Assembly (NCBI GenBank): GCA_003979155.1
Contig: RYWL01000014.1
Coordinates: 1-34,066, forward strand
Length of the DNA stretch: 34,066 nucleotides
Source: Muribaculaceae bacterium
GTDB lineage: Bacteria; Bacteroidota; Bacteroidia; Bacteroidales; Muribaculaceae
Direction of reading: 5' to 3'
The notes beneath the pieces were generated by a model that was given only the letters and a program-made list of their open reading frames with translations, was not told the origin of the DNA and made no database searches. This document shows positions 27,071 to 34,066 of the stretch, piece after piece. The number at the start of each line of letters is the position of its first letter. The stretch's first letter is position 1. The position numbers and the translations under genes are program-made.

Positions 27071-27102
27071 CAAATTTAGTGACATTATTTCATACTTTCA
27101 AA
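27071..27102 (-). promoter_or_regulatory. Promoter of the HTCS gene
   Basis: The minus strand reads TTTG (27102-27099), a 20-bp spacer, then TAAATTTG (27078-27071), a full consensus match. Its upstream half overlaps a rightward promoter at 27088-27119. Confidence 0.7.
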
Positions 27103-27119
27103 TTTAGTACCTATCTTTG
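27088..27119 (+). promoter_or_regulatory. Rightward promoter P1 towards GH38
   Basis: TTTC (27088-27091), a 20-bp spacer and TATCTTTG (27112-27119) fit the Bacteroidetes pattern with one mismatch. It would give a leader of about 190 nt before the GH38 ATG. Confidence 0.5.
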
Positions 27120-27162
27120 CGCTATCTAATCCAGCTATTGTCGAAGAGTAGATTACTGAACA

Positions 27163-27216
27163 GTGACAAATATTTCATAATTTATGACAAATGTCAGTTT
27201 TTACTCATTATGACAA
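27163..27216. promoter_or_regulatory. TGACAA half-site array upstream of GH38 (candidate HTCS operator)
   Basis: GTGACAA at 27163-27169 and ATGACAA at 27184-27190 and 27210-27216. The middle copy is part of the near-palindrome TGACAAATGTCA (27185-27196). The last two copies are 26 bp apart, and the sequence after the last (ATGACAATATT) is shared over 11 bp with the GH92-side operator. Confidence 0.6.
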
Positions 27217-27268
27217 TATTTAAGAATCTTATGACACTGTGGCGTAGCTTGCTAAAGTGGATAAAACG

Positions 27269-27276
27269 TAATTTTG
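27269..27276 (+). promoter_or_regulatory. Probable -7 element P2 of GH38
   Basis: TAATTTTG is a full match to TAnnTTTG, 41 bp before the ATG at 27318. The half-sites at 27210 and 27184 end 52 and 78 nt upstream, the same geometry as at the GH92 promoter. No clear -33 TTTG is present, as expected for an activator-dependent promoter. Confidence 0.55.
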
Positions 27277-27317
27277 AGCCATATTTCGAAACTAATAAAC
27301 CGAAACCTGTTAATCTG

Positions 27318-30300
27318 ATGAAAAAAGCTGAAATTAGCCTTGCTTGTTTGCTGTTGTCCTGTATGCCGGTCTCCGCACAGGCCGATAGCAAAACGCTGAT
27401 GTTTATTTCTGATTCTCATCTCGACACCCAATGGAACTGGGATGTTGTCACAACTATTGATGAGTACGTTAAGAACACGCTGGAGCAAAATTTGGCGCTG
27501 CTCGACAAGTACCCCAATTTCCGGTTTAATTTCGAAGGCGCAATCCGCTACAAATGGATGAAAGAGTATTACCCGGCCCAGTATGCGCGTCTGCAGAGCT
27601 ATATCGACTCCGACCGCTGGCATGTGTCGGGTTGTGCTGTCGATGCCAACGATGTGATGGTGTCGTCGGCCGAGGCTATTATGCGCAACTGGCTCTACGG
27701 CTCGGTATATTATAAGAATGAATTCGGTGTGCGCGGTGGTCGCGATATTATGCTTCCCGACTGCTTCGGTTTCCCCTACACACTGCCGTCTCTTGCCGCT
27801 CACTGCGGCATGACCGGTTTTCATACCGCCAAACTCTCGTGGGGCTCGGCCATCTACAGCAGTCTGCCGCCCTTCGGCATCTGGCAGGGTGTAGACGGCT
27901 CGCAGATATATGCCGTCTACAAGCCCCAGGCCTACGATTCTCACGAAGCGTATAATAAGGATATGGCGAACGATGCCGAAATGGAGCGAATCATATCCGA
28001 CAATTACAGTAAATACGGTCTCGCCACCGAAATACGCTACGTCGGTCCCCGAAGCGACCATGGCGGCGGTCTCAAAGACAATGCAGGCAACGGCGAGAAT
28101 ACTCCCTACTGGCTCAACTACAGCGTGGCCGCCGAGGGTCCTGTGAAGGTGAAGCTCTCTACGCCCGACGAAATATTCGAGCACCTCGCCCTTTACAAAA
28201 ACGATAAGTATAAGGTGCACAACGACGAATTACCCATGCGCGTGCATGGTGTAGGCGCATATACCTCGCAGGCCGTTCTGAAAAACTGGAACCGTCGCAA
28301 CGAGCTTCTCGCCGACGCTGCCGAGAAAGCTTCTGTCGCCGCCGAATGGCTCGGCGCAGGTGCATATCCTGTAGAGACACTGCGCAACGCATGGATGAAC
28401 AACCTCTGGCAGGCGCACCACGACGGCCTCACCGGCACGTCGATTCCCAAGGCATATATCTATTCGCAGAACGAATACTCGCTGGCCAACAAGACTTTCG
28501 GCGACGTGTTCATCAATGCAGCCGGCGCTTTTGCCGCTTCTCTCGACACCCGCGCCGAAGGTACTCCTATAGTATTATATAATCCGCTCTCCTTTGAGCG
28601 CACCGATGTTGCCGAAGTGACACTCGAAAGTCCCTCGCGTCCCGAAGGCGTGCGCGTCTTCGCTCCCGACGGCAGCGAAGTGCTTGCCCAGCTCGTTTCA
28701 TACGACGCATCGACCTCAATAGCCAAAGTGGCTTTTGCCGCAACAGTTCCCTCGCTCGGTTATGCCGTCTACGATGTGCGCCTCGGCGAAAAATGCAGAC
28801 TCACCTCCGGTCTCACCCTCGACAAAGACGCACGGCAGATTACAAACGAAAACTACCGCTACACGCTCAACAGCCGCGGCGACTGCAATATCTACGACCT
28901 TTTCAATGATCGTATGCTCATGGCATACTCATCGCTTGTGATGCTCGACGATACGTCGAACTCATGGCCGGCATGGGAAATAACTTACGAGACAGTAAAC
29001 GGCAGTGTTGTTGCCACCGTCGACGAAAATGTAGAGATTACGGTCGCCGAAGATGGCCCGCTCCGCAAGTCGTTCCGCGTGTCGCGCAGCAAAAACGGCA
29101 GCACCTTTATACATTATTATATAGTGAACGCCCTCAGCGACCGCATCGACATGGTGAGTGAAGTCGACTGGAATACCCGCAACACCCTGCTCAAACTCAA
29201 TGTGCCGGTTCGCTCGAGTTCCAGAACCGCCACCTACGACCTCTCGCTCGGCACCATAGACCGCGGAATCAGCAACTCGGAGCACTACGAATTCCAGGGG
29301 CATCAGTGGGCCGACGTACCTACATCGGTAAATACCGGTCTCACTGTAATCAATGACGGTAAATACGGCTGGGATATGCCCCAGGCCGGCAATCTGCGCC
29401 TCTCTCTTATCCACACGCCACGTGCGTCGAGCTACTCATACCAGCAGCTTCAGGATTTGGGCGACCACCACTTCACAGTCGCATTCTTCCCTCATCAGGG
29501 CACATGGAGCGCCGCTTCGCAGCAGCAGGCAGCCATGGTCAACCAGCCCCTTATGGCCTTCGAGGCACCCAAGCACGAAGGCGCCATGGGCAAGAACTTC
29601 TCGTTCGCAAGCCTCAATACTCCCGACGTGGCTGTCAAGGCCCTCAAGAAGGCCGAACTCAGCGACGAATATATCGTGCGCGTCTATGAACTCACCGGCG
29701 AAGACCGTGCTGACGTGAAAATCGACTTCCCGGCAAACATCGCCGCCGTGCGCGAAGTCAACGGTCTCGAAGAAGACCTCGCCGACGCCGCGCCCGTGAG
29801 CTTCGATGGCCGCAGCATGTCGTTTGCCATAGGGCGTTATCAGCCCAAAACCTTCGCCGTGCGCCTCACATCGCCCGGAGTTGAAGTGCCGACAGCCATT
29901 CCGACATCGAATTACGTAGCTCTCGAGTACGATACCGACATGATGAGCGGCCACGAAGCCATCACCGATGTCAGCGTCGGCATAAGCAAGGCCTTCCCCT
30001 CCGAACTCATGAGCGACAACATCATTGCCGGCGATGTAAGCTTCGCTATCGGCAGCCGCGAGCGCGGAGCCAAAAACGCACTCAGCTGCCATGGCCAGTC
30101 GCTCACCCTCTCGCGTGGCGCCGGCGACAACAAACTCTATATTCTCGCACTCTCCACTCAGCCCGACGGCAGCGAAGCCACATTTACCGCCGGCGACGAA
30201 ACGATTACAATTGCCGTGCCTTATTACGGCGGCTACGTAGGCCAGGCCAAGACAGCCTTCAACTTCGGTGCGGAGTATCGCCGCGACGAAGTGGCCTTCA

Positions 30301-31268
30301 CCGCCACACACAGCCACAACACCACCACGGCCAAAAACGAGACATTCGGTTTCCTTTATATATATAAGTACGCATTGGCATTGCCGGAAGGTGTGGATCA
30401 AATCACCTTGCCCGACAGCAAGGGCCTCTATCTGATTGCGGCCACGCTCAGCGACAACAACCACGACGATGTACGTGTCGCATCGGAAGTCCACACTTAT
30501 CCGACCGCCAATGAATGTGGCGCATCCGTCAATTTTGCCGACGGACGCCTCACCCCCGACAGAATCGTTGCCAGCGCCTATGTGAACTCGAGCGAGGCCC
30601 CCGCCAAGGCCAACGACGGCGACATTGCATCGAAGTGGTGCTCCACATCGGCCAACTCATGGCTTGAGTACAGCTTCGACAAAGATGTTGTGGTCGACGG
30701 CTGGGCCCTTCTCAATGCCGGCATCGAAGGCATGGGCCAGATTACCCGCAGTTTCAGTGTGCAGTACTATGAAGGCGGCGTATGGCGAAACATCAGCAGC
30801 ATCACCGACAACGAAGACAACTATGTCTTAACATCGGTAAACCCCGTCACAGCGCGTCGGTTCCGCCTTCAGGTGCGTACCGGCGAGCAAGGTGGCGGAA
30901 ATACGGCCCGAATCTACGAATTTGCTCTCTACGGGCATGTCAAAGACGAGTCGGGCGTTGACCACGTAAGCGTTTCCGCCACTGCGGGCGGAATCGAACT
31001 GCTCGGCAACTATCCGAACCCCTGCCACGGCGAGGCCGAAGTGCGCTACCGTGTGCCCGAAGGAACGTCGGCCCTCTCCCTTGAGGTGTACGACATGGCC
31101 GGCAAGGCCCTCCAGAACATATCTTTGCCCGTCAACGACGGCAATGCCGGTGAATACAGCTCCCACGTGAGCTTCGCCCTCGGCGAAGGTCTCTACCTCT
31201 ACCGCATCACCGGCATATGTGCCGGAGCCAAGGTGCAATCAGTATCGAAAAGATTACTAATCAAATAA
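27318..31268 (+). CDS. GH38 alpha-mannosidase with discoidin and type IX sorting domains
   Basis: A 1316-aa secreted, zinc-dependent retaining alpha-mannosidase. The ATG at 27318 gives a signal peptide (MKKAEISLACLLLSCMPVSA); upstream in-frame starts lie in promoter and operator DNA. The catalytic domain starts with SHLDTQWNW (zinc ligands His34, Asp36), has the nucleophile in LPDCFGFP (Asp148), and the motif HHDGLTGT (367-374). A GH38 beta-sandwich region follows. At about 1085-1210 lies a discoidin-like (F5/8 C) carbohydrate-binding domain, and at about 1227-1316 a T9SS type A sorting domain (NYPNP, GLYLYRI). The enzyme is therefore probably exported to the cell surface. It is divergent from the HTCS gene and 34 bp upstream of the GLUG gene. 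Confidence 0.93.
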   Translation: MKKAEISLACLLLSCMPVSAQADSKTLMFISDSHLDTQWNWDVVTTIDEYVKNTLEQNLALLDKYPNFRFNFEGAIRYKWMKEYYPAQYARLQSYIDSDRWHVSGCAVDANDVMVSSAEAIMRNWLYGSVYYKNEFGVRGGRDIMLPDCFGFPYTLPSLAAHCGMTGFHTAKLSWGSAIYSSLPPFGIWQGVDGSQIYAVYKPQAYDSHEAYNKDMANDAEMERIISDNYSKYGLATEIRYVGPRSDHGGGLKDNAGNGENTPYWLNYSVAAEGPVKVKLSTPDEIFEHLALYKNDKYKVHNDELPMRVHGVGAYTSQAVLKNWNRRNELLADAAEKASVAAEWLGAGAYPVETLRNAWMNNLWQAHHDGLTGTSIPKAYIYSQNEYSLANKTFGDVFINAAGAFAASLDTRAEGTPIVLYNPLSFERTDVAEVTLESPSRPEGVRVFAPDGSEVLAQLVSYDASTSIAKVAFAATVPSLGYAVYDVRLGEKCRLTSGLTLDKDARQITNENYRYTLNSRGDCNIYDLFNDRMLMAYSSLVMLDDTSNSWPAWEITYETVNGSVVATVDENVEITVAEDGPLRKSFRVSRSKNGSTFIHYYIVNALSDRIDMVSEVDWNTRNTLLKLNVPVRSSSRTATYDLSLGTIDRGISNSEHYEFQGHQWADVPTSVNTGLTVINDGKYGWDMPQAGNLRLSLIHTPRASSYSYQQLQDLGDHHFTVAFFPHQGTWSAASQQQAAMVNQPLMAFEAPKHEGAMGKNFSFASLNTPDVAVKALKKAELSDEYIVRVYELTGEDRADVKIDFPANIAAVREVNGLEEDLADAAPVSFDGRSMSFAIGRYQPKTFAVRLTSPGVEVPTAIPTSNYVALEYDTDMMSGHEAITDVSVGISKAFPSELMSDNIIAGDVSFAIGSRERGAKNALSCHGQSLTLSRGAGDNKLYILALSTQPDGSEATFTAGDETITIAVPYYGGYVGQAKTAFNFGAEYRRDEVAFTATHSHNTTTAKNETFGFLYIYKYALALPEGVDQITLPDSKGLYLIAATLSDNNHDDVRVASEVHTYPTANECGASVNFADGRLTPDRIVASAYVNSSEAPAKANDGDIASKWCSTSANSWLEYSFDKDVVVDGWALLNAGIEGMGQITRSFSVQYYEGGVWRNISSITDNEDNYVLTSVNPVTARRFRLQVRTGEQGGGNTARIYEFALYGHVKDESGVDHVSVSATAGGIELLGNYPNPCHGEAEVRYRVPEGTSALSLEVYDMAGKALQNISLPVNDGNAGEYSSHVSFALGEGLYLYRITGICAGAKVQSVSKRLLIK

Positions 31269-31302
31269 CAAACCAACATTATTAACAAAAACCTTATCAA
31301 TC

Positions 31303-33999
31303 ATGGTAAAGCATTTACATTTGAAAGGTTTCGTAGCACTGGCAACTGCCTTTGCAACGTCGTTCGGCGCCTTTGCGGCTACCCCGATTCACGACGCTGC
31401 CGAGCTCGCTGCCATTAGCAACGACCTCGCCGGCGAGTACGAACTTGCCGCCGACATTCAGCTGACAGGGGAGTGGACCTCTATCGGTACATCTCTCGCT
31501 CCTTTTGAGGGTGTGTTCGACGGTAAAGGCCACACTATCACCGGTCTTACCCAGACAGCCTACGAAGGCTTCATGGGTCTCTTCGGCGCATCGACAGGTA
31601 CTATCAAAAACGTACGTATCGAAGGCGCAAACATCTCCAACGGCAACGACCACGTAGGTATTGCCGTAGGCCGTGTACTCGGCGGCGGTGTTATCGACAA
31701 CGTATTTACTTCGGGTTATGTATATGGCCGCGACCACGTCGGCGGTGTTGCCGGTGACGCCGGTGAAACCGACCAGTCGGCCACCGTTACCAACTGTCTC
31801 TCGACAGCTTACGTATACGCTACTCAGTACCAGGCCGGCGGTATCGTTGGCTGGACCAAAGGTAATGTCACAGTTACCAACAACATGTTCATCGGTGAAG
31901 CTTACGTAGGTGCCTACGGCAGTTGCGCAGGTATCGTCGCTTTCGTCGAAGACGGCACAACCACCGTTAAAAACAACGTAAATGCTGCCCGCAAACTTAC
32001 CGGTATGATGGAAGGCCGCAACACTTACGGCATTGTAGGCAACACTTACAATGAAAACTCTATCCTCGTCTCTGAGGACAACCTCACCTCTGAGGCTACC
32101 CTCATCTACAACCGCGACGACCAGTCGGAGGCTGTTGACCAGAGCGCTTTCCCCGTAAACTTCAACGGTTTCATCACCTCTGTAGCAGACCTCAAAAAGG
32201 CTTCTACTTACACCGACCTCGGTTTCGGCAGCGCATGGAACCTCAACACCGGCAACTATCCCGTGAACGCCGGCATGTCGCTTCCCATCGCAGGTGACTA
32301 CATCCACACCGCCACAATCCCCGCAGAGGTATTCGTTGACAACGTGCTCAGCCTTGCTCCCATCAGTACTTATGGCCGTGAGGTAAGCATCAGCTCCAAC
32401 GACGAAACTGTAGCTTCTGTCGACGGCACAGACGTTACCTTCAAGAAGGCCGGTACTGTCACCGTTACCCTCACCACCGAAGGCGACGACTACTGCGCAG
32501 GCTACACCCTCACCCTCGTGTTCAACCCCACAGCTTTCGACGCTACTATCGCTACAGCAGCAGATATCGCCAAGCTTAAAGAGAACCCCCAGGGCAGCTT
32601 CGTTCTCACTGCCGACATCGACATGGCAGAAGTTGAAGACTTCGCTCCTATCTCGCTGTTCTCCGGCTCGATCGACGGCCAGGGTCACTTCATCCGCAAC
32701 CTCACATTCAACAACCCCGATACCGACAAAGCTGCATTCATCGCTGAGTTCAACGGTACTTTCATCAAGAACCTCGGTTTCGATAATGCAAACATCACCG
32801 GTAACGCCGACGTTGCAGCTGTTGTAGGTGCTCTCACCTCCGACGGTGTCATCAGCAACGTTGTTGTATGCAACTCTTACATTGCCGGTCGCGACCACGT
32901 CGCTTCTATCCTCGGCAAGCTCGACGGTGACGGCCGTGTTGAAAACTGTCTCGCCAACGCCGTTATCTACACACGCTCTTACCAGGCTGCCGGTATCGTC
33001 GGTGTTGGTATCAAGGGTACTGTTGACAAGTGCGTATTCTCGGGCACCGTTTCAGCTGCCGGCAACACCAACCTCGCCGGTATCGTTTCGCTCCTCGACG
33101 CCGACAATGTGGCTATCAGCAACTGCCTTGCAGCAGGTGTATCGTATGACAAAGCCAACACAGGCGACAACTACGGTCTGATTGTGAACCAGCACGCACG
33201 CCAATGCGCTCTTGAGAACAACTACGTTACCAACTACTCGCTCGTAAACGGCGTAGAGCCCGCAACAGCCGCTGCCGACTCGAAGAACGGTGCTGCCGTT
33301 TCTATGGAAGACGTACGCGGCAAAAATTTCTACACCTCGACACTCGGTTTCGACTTCGACAATACATGGAAGTTCATTGAAGGCGGCGAAGGCTATATGC
33401 TCCCCGTTCTCAGCTGGATGAATGGTCCTTTAGCTTCTCAGGTATTCAACATTCCTTCTGTCGACGGCCTTCTCATCACATACGTTGAGGGCAACGAATT
33501 CTGGAATTACAATGTAATGATGGGCGCATGGGGCCAGAGCGTAGCCGTTAAGCAGCTCTCAGGCGAAGACGAAGGCTATGCTTCTATAGAAGAATCCGAG
33601 GGCCGCATCTATGCCGGTAACTCGGACGGCGAACTTCCCTCAGGACCCGGTGAGGCCGCCTTCGAGTGTGCAGCCGAAGAAACCGCCGAGCTGCGAACCT
33701 GCGGTGGCAGCGCCTACAGCGTAGCTGTTGGTAATTTCGATGCCGTCAGAGTCGCCGGCAACAAGACCTACGTGGTCGTTACCGCTTACCTGACCTACGA
33801 TAGCAACGTTTTCGATATAAGCAGAGCCCTGGCCGATGATACCTACGTGGTTGTTGGCCTTGATTGTGAAGTTGACGAAAGCGATGTTCTTGATGGTGGC
33901 ACCCGATGTCTTGCCGAAGAGGCCCTGGTCGTTGCCGGTGCTTTCGATGTTGAAGTTCTTCACTGTGTGGCCTGCGCCGTCGAGTGTACCTGTGAATGA
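31303..33999 (+). CDS. GLUG-repeat surface protein, 3' end replaced by antisense sequence
   Basis: A large exported repeat protein, probably a surface adhesin or fibre; ligand unknown. It has a signal peptide (residues 1-26), a first GLUG module (about 40-240; EGVFDGKGHTITGL, NDHVGIAVG), a Big-like beta-sandwich (about 340-410), a second GLUG module (about 415-610; FVLTADIDM, SGSIDGQGHFIRNL), and a second Big-like domain (about 705-775). Codons end mostly in C or in the favoured GTA/GGT forms, as in highly expressed genes. From about residue 778 (near 33,640) the frame reads antisense to another GLUG module on the minus strand, giving a cysteine-rich tail that is not real protein homology. 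The gene is probably co-transcribed with GH38, 34 bp upstream. Confidence 0.8.
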   Translation: MVKHLHLKGFVALATAFATSFGAFAATPIHDAAELAAISNDLAGEYELAADIQLTGEWTSIGTSLAPFEGVFDGKGHTITGLTQTAYEGFMGLFGASTGTIKNVRIEGANISNGNDHVGIAVGRVLGGGVIDNVFTSGYVYGRDHVGGVAGDAGETDQSATVTNCLSTAYVYATQYQAGGIVGWTKGNVTVTNNMFIGEAYVGAYGSCAGIVAFVEDGTTTVKNNVNAARKLTGMMEGRNTYGIVGNTYNENSILVSEDNLTSEATLIYNRDDQSEAVDQSAFPVNFNGFITSVADLKKASTYTDLGFGSAWNLNTGNYPVNAGMSLPIAGDYIHTATIPAEVFVDNVLSLAPISTYGREVSISSNDETVASVDGTDVTFKKAGTVTVTLTTEGDDYCAGYTLTLVFNPTAFDATIATAADIAKLKENPQGSFVLTADIDMAEVEDFAPISLFSGSIDGQGHFIRNLTFNNPDTDKAAFIAEFNGTFIKNLGFDNANITGNADVAAVVGALTSDGVISNVVVCNSYIAGRDHVASILGKLDGDGRVENCLANAVIYTRSYQAAGIVGVGIKGTVDKCVFSGTVSAAGNTNLAGIVSLLDADNVAISNCLAAGVSYDKANTGDNYGLIVNQHARQCALENNYVTNYSLVNGVEPATAAADSKNGAAVSMEDVRGKNFYTSTLGFDFDNTWKFIEGGEGYMLPVLSWMNGPLASQVFNIPSVDGLLITYVEGNEFWNYNVMMGAWGQSVAVKQLSGEDEGYASIEESEGRIYAGNSDGELPSGPGEAAFECAAEETAELRTCGGSAYSVAVGNFDAVRVAGNKTYVVVTAYLTYDSNVFDISRALADDTYVVVGLDCEVDESDVLDGGTRCLAEEALVVAGAFDVEVLHCVACAVECTCE

Positions 34000-34066
34000 G
34001 GTGTTGCCGTCGTTGCAGAAGCCGTTGAATTCAACACTGGCGAGGTCGATGTCGGCGGTTAATACG
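33640..34066 (-). pseudogene. Partial GLUG module in inverted orientation, open to the window edge
   Basis: The minus strand encodes a clean GLUG module from the window edge: VLTADIDLASVEFNGF, FTGTLDGAGHTVKNFNI, GLFGKTSGATIKNI, NNHVGIIG, NDHVGLVAG and LGGFFGCTLEGG. It then ends after LTGS at a TGA (33642-33640), in mid-module, exactly where the plus-strand GLUG protein loses its homology. The 5' part lies beyond the window. It is either a module of the same gene turned around or the broken end of a second, convergent GLUG gene. Confidence 0.75.

Noticed and set aside
31315..32898. Long open frame (527 codons) on the minus strand opposite the GLUG gene
   Set aside because: It is antisense to clear GLUG and Big-like repeats, has no recognisable domain, and its valine/cysteine-rich composition is the mirror of the favoured codons on the plus strand.
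31300..34066. GLUG repeats as a DNA-level tandem repeat or CRISPR-like array
   Set aside because: The repeats are protein-level, irregular in length and diverged in DNA sequence; there are no constant repeats with unique spacers.

Overview
This window looks like a chromosomal segment of a gut Bacteroidales bacterium, probably Muribaculaceae. The evidence is a Bacteroidetes-type LptD, a hybrid two-component system (HTCS) regulator, several GH92 mannosidases, a type IX secretion sorting domain, and promoters of the TTTG-N20-TAnnTTTG form with few Shine-Dalgarno sequences. The family assignment is inference. No tRNA, rRNA, CRISPR array or transposase was seen.

Left part (1-10.4 kb) is housekeeping. 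lptD (minus) ends at a strong terminator. A small TPR-like gene (plus) diverges from it. A minus-strand operon dnaE - trxA - nnr - DUF4831 runs towards the TPR gene, and the two stop codons abut exactly.

Middle part (10.4-14.8 kb) is a set of single genes, several closed by good intrinsic terminators. They are a serpin lipoprotein broken twice at simple repeats (A8 and (TA)4), a short NAD(P)-binding-like protein, an acyltransferase-3 membrane protein, and an OmpA-domain envelope protein.

Right part (14.8-34.1 kb) is a mannose-glycan utilisation locus without SusC/SusD in view. A minus-strand operon encodes GH92 - GH92 - basic secretory protein (BSP) metallopeptidase - GH92. Next to it lies an HTCS sensor/regulator, and divergent from that a very large GH38 alpha-mannosidase with a C-terminal sorting domain, followed by a large GLUG-repeat surface protein. 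Three kinds of exo-acting mannosidase plus a peptidase suggest alpha-mannose glycoproteins as the target, such as high-mannose N-glycans or fungal mannoprotein.

Most notable points. (1) The GH92 operon and the GH38 gene, on either side of the HTCS gene, carry the same ATGACAA half-sites at exactly the same distances (52 and 78 nt) from matching -7 elements, which points to a shared HTCS operator. (2) The GLUG gene switches coding strand at about 33,640, where a GLUG module continues in inverted orientation; this is either a DNA-inversion junction or an assembly chimera. (3) The serpin can be restored to one frame by changing the length of two simple repeats.
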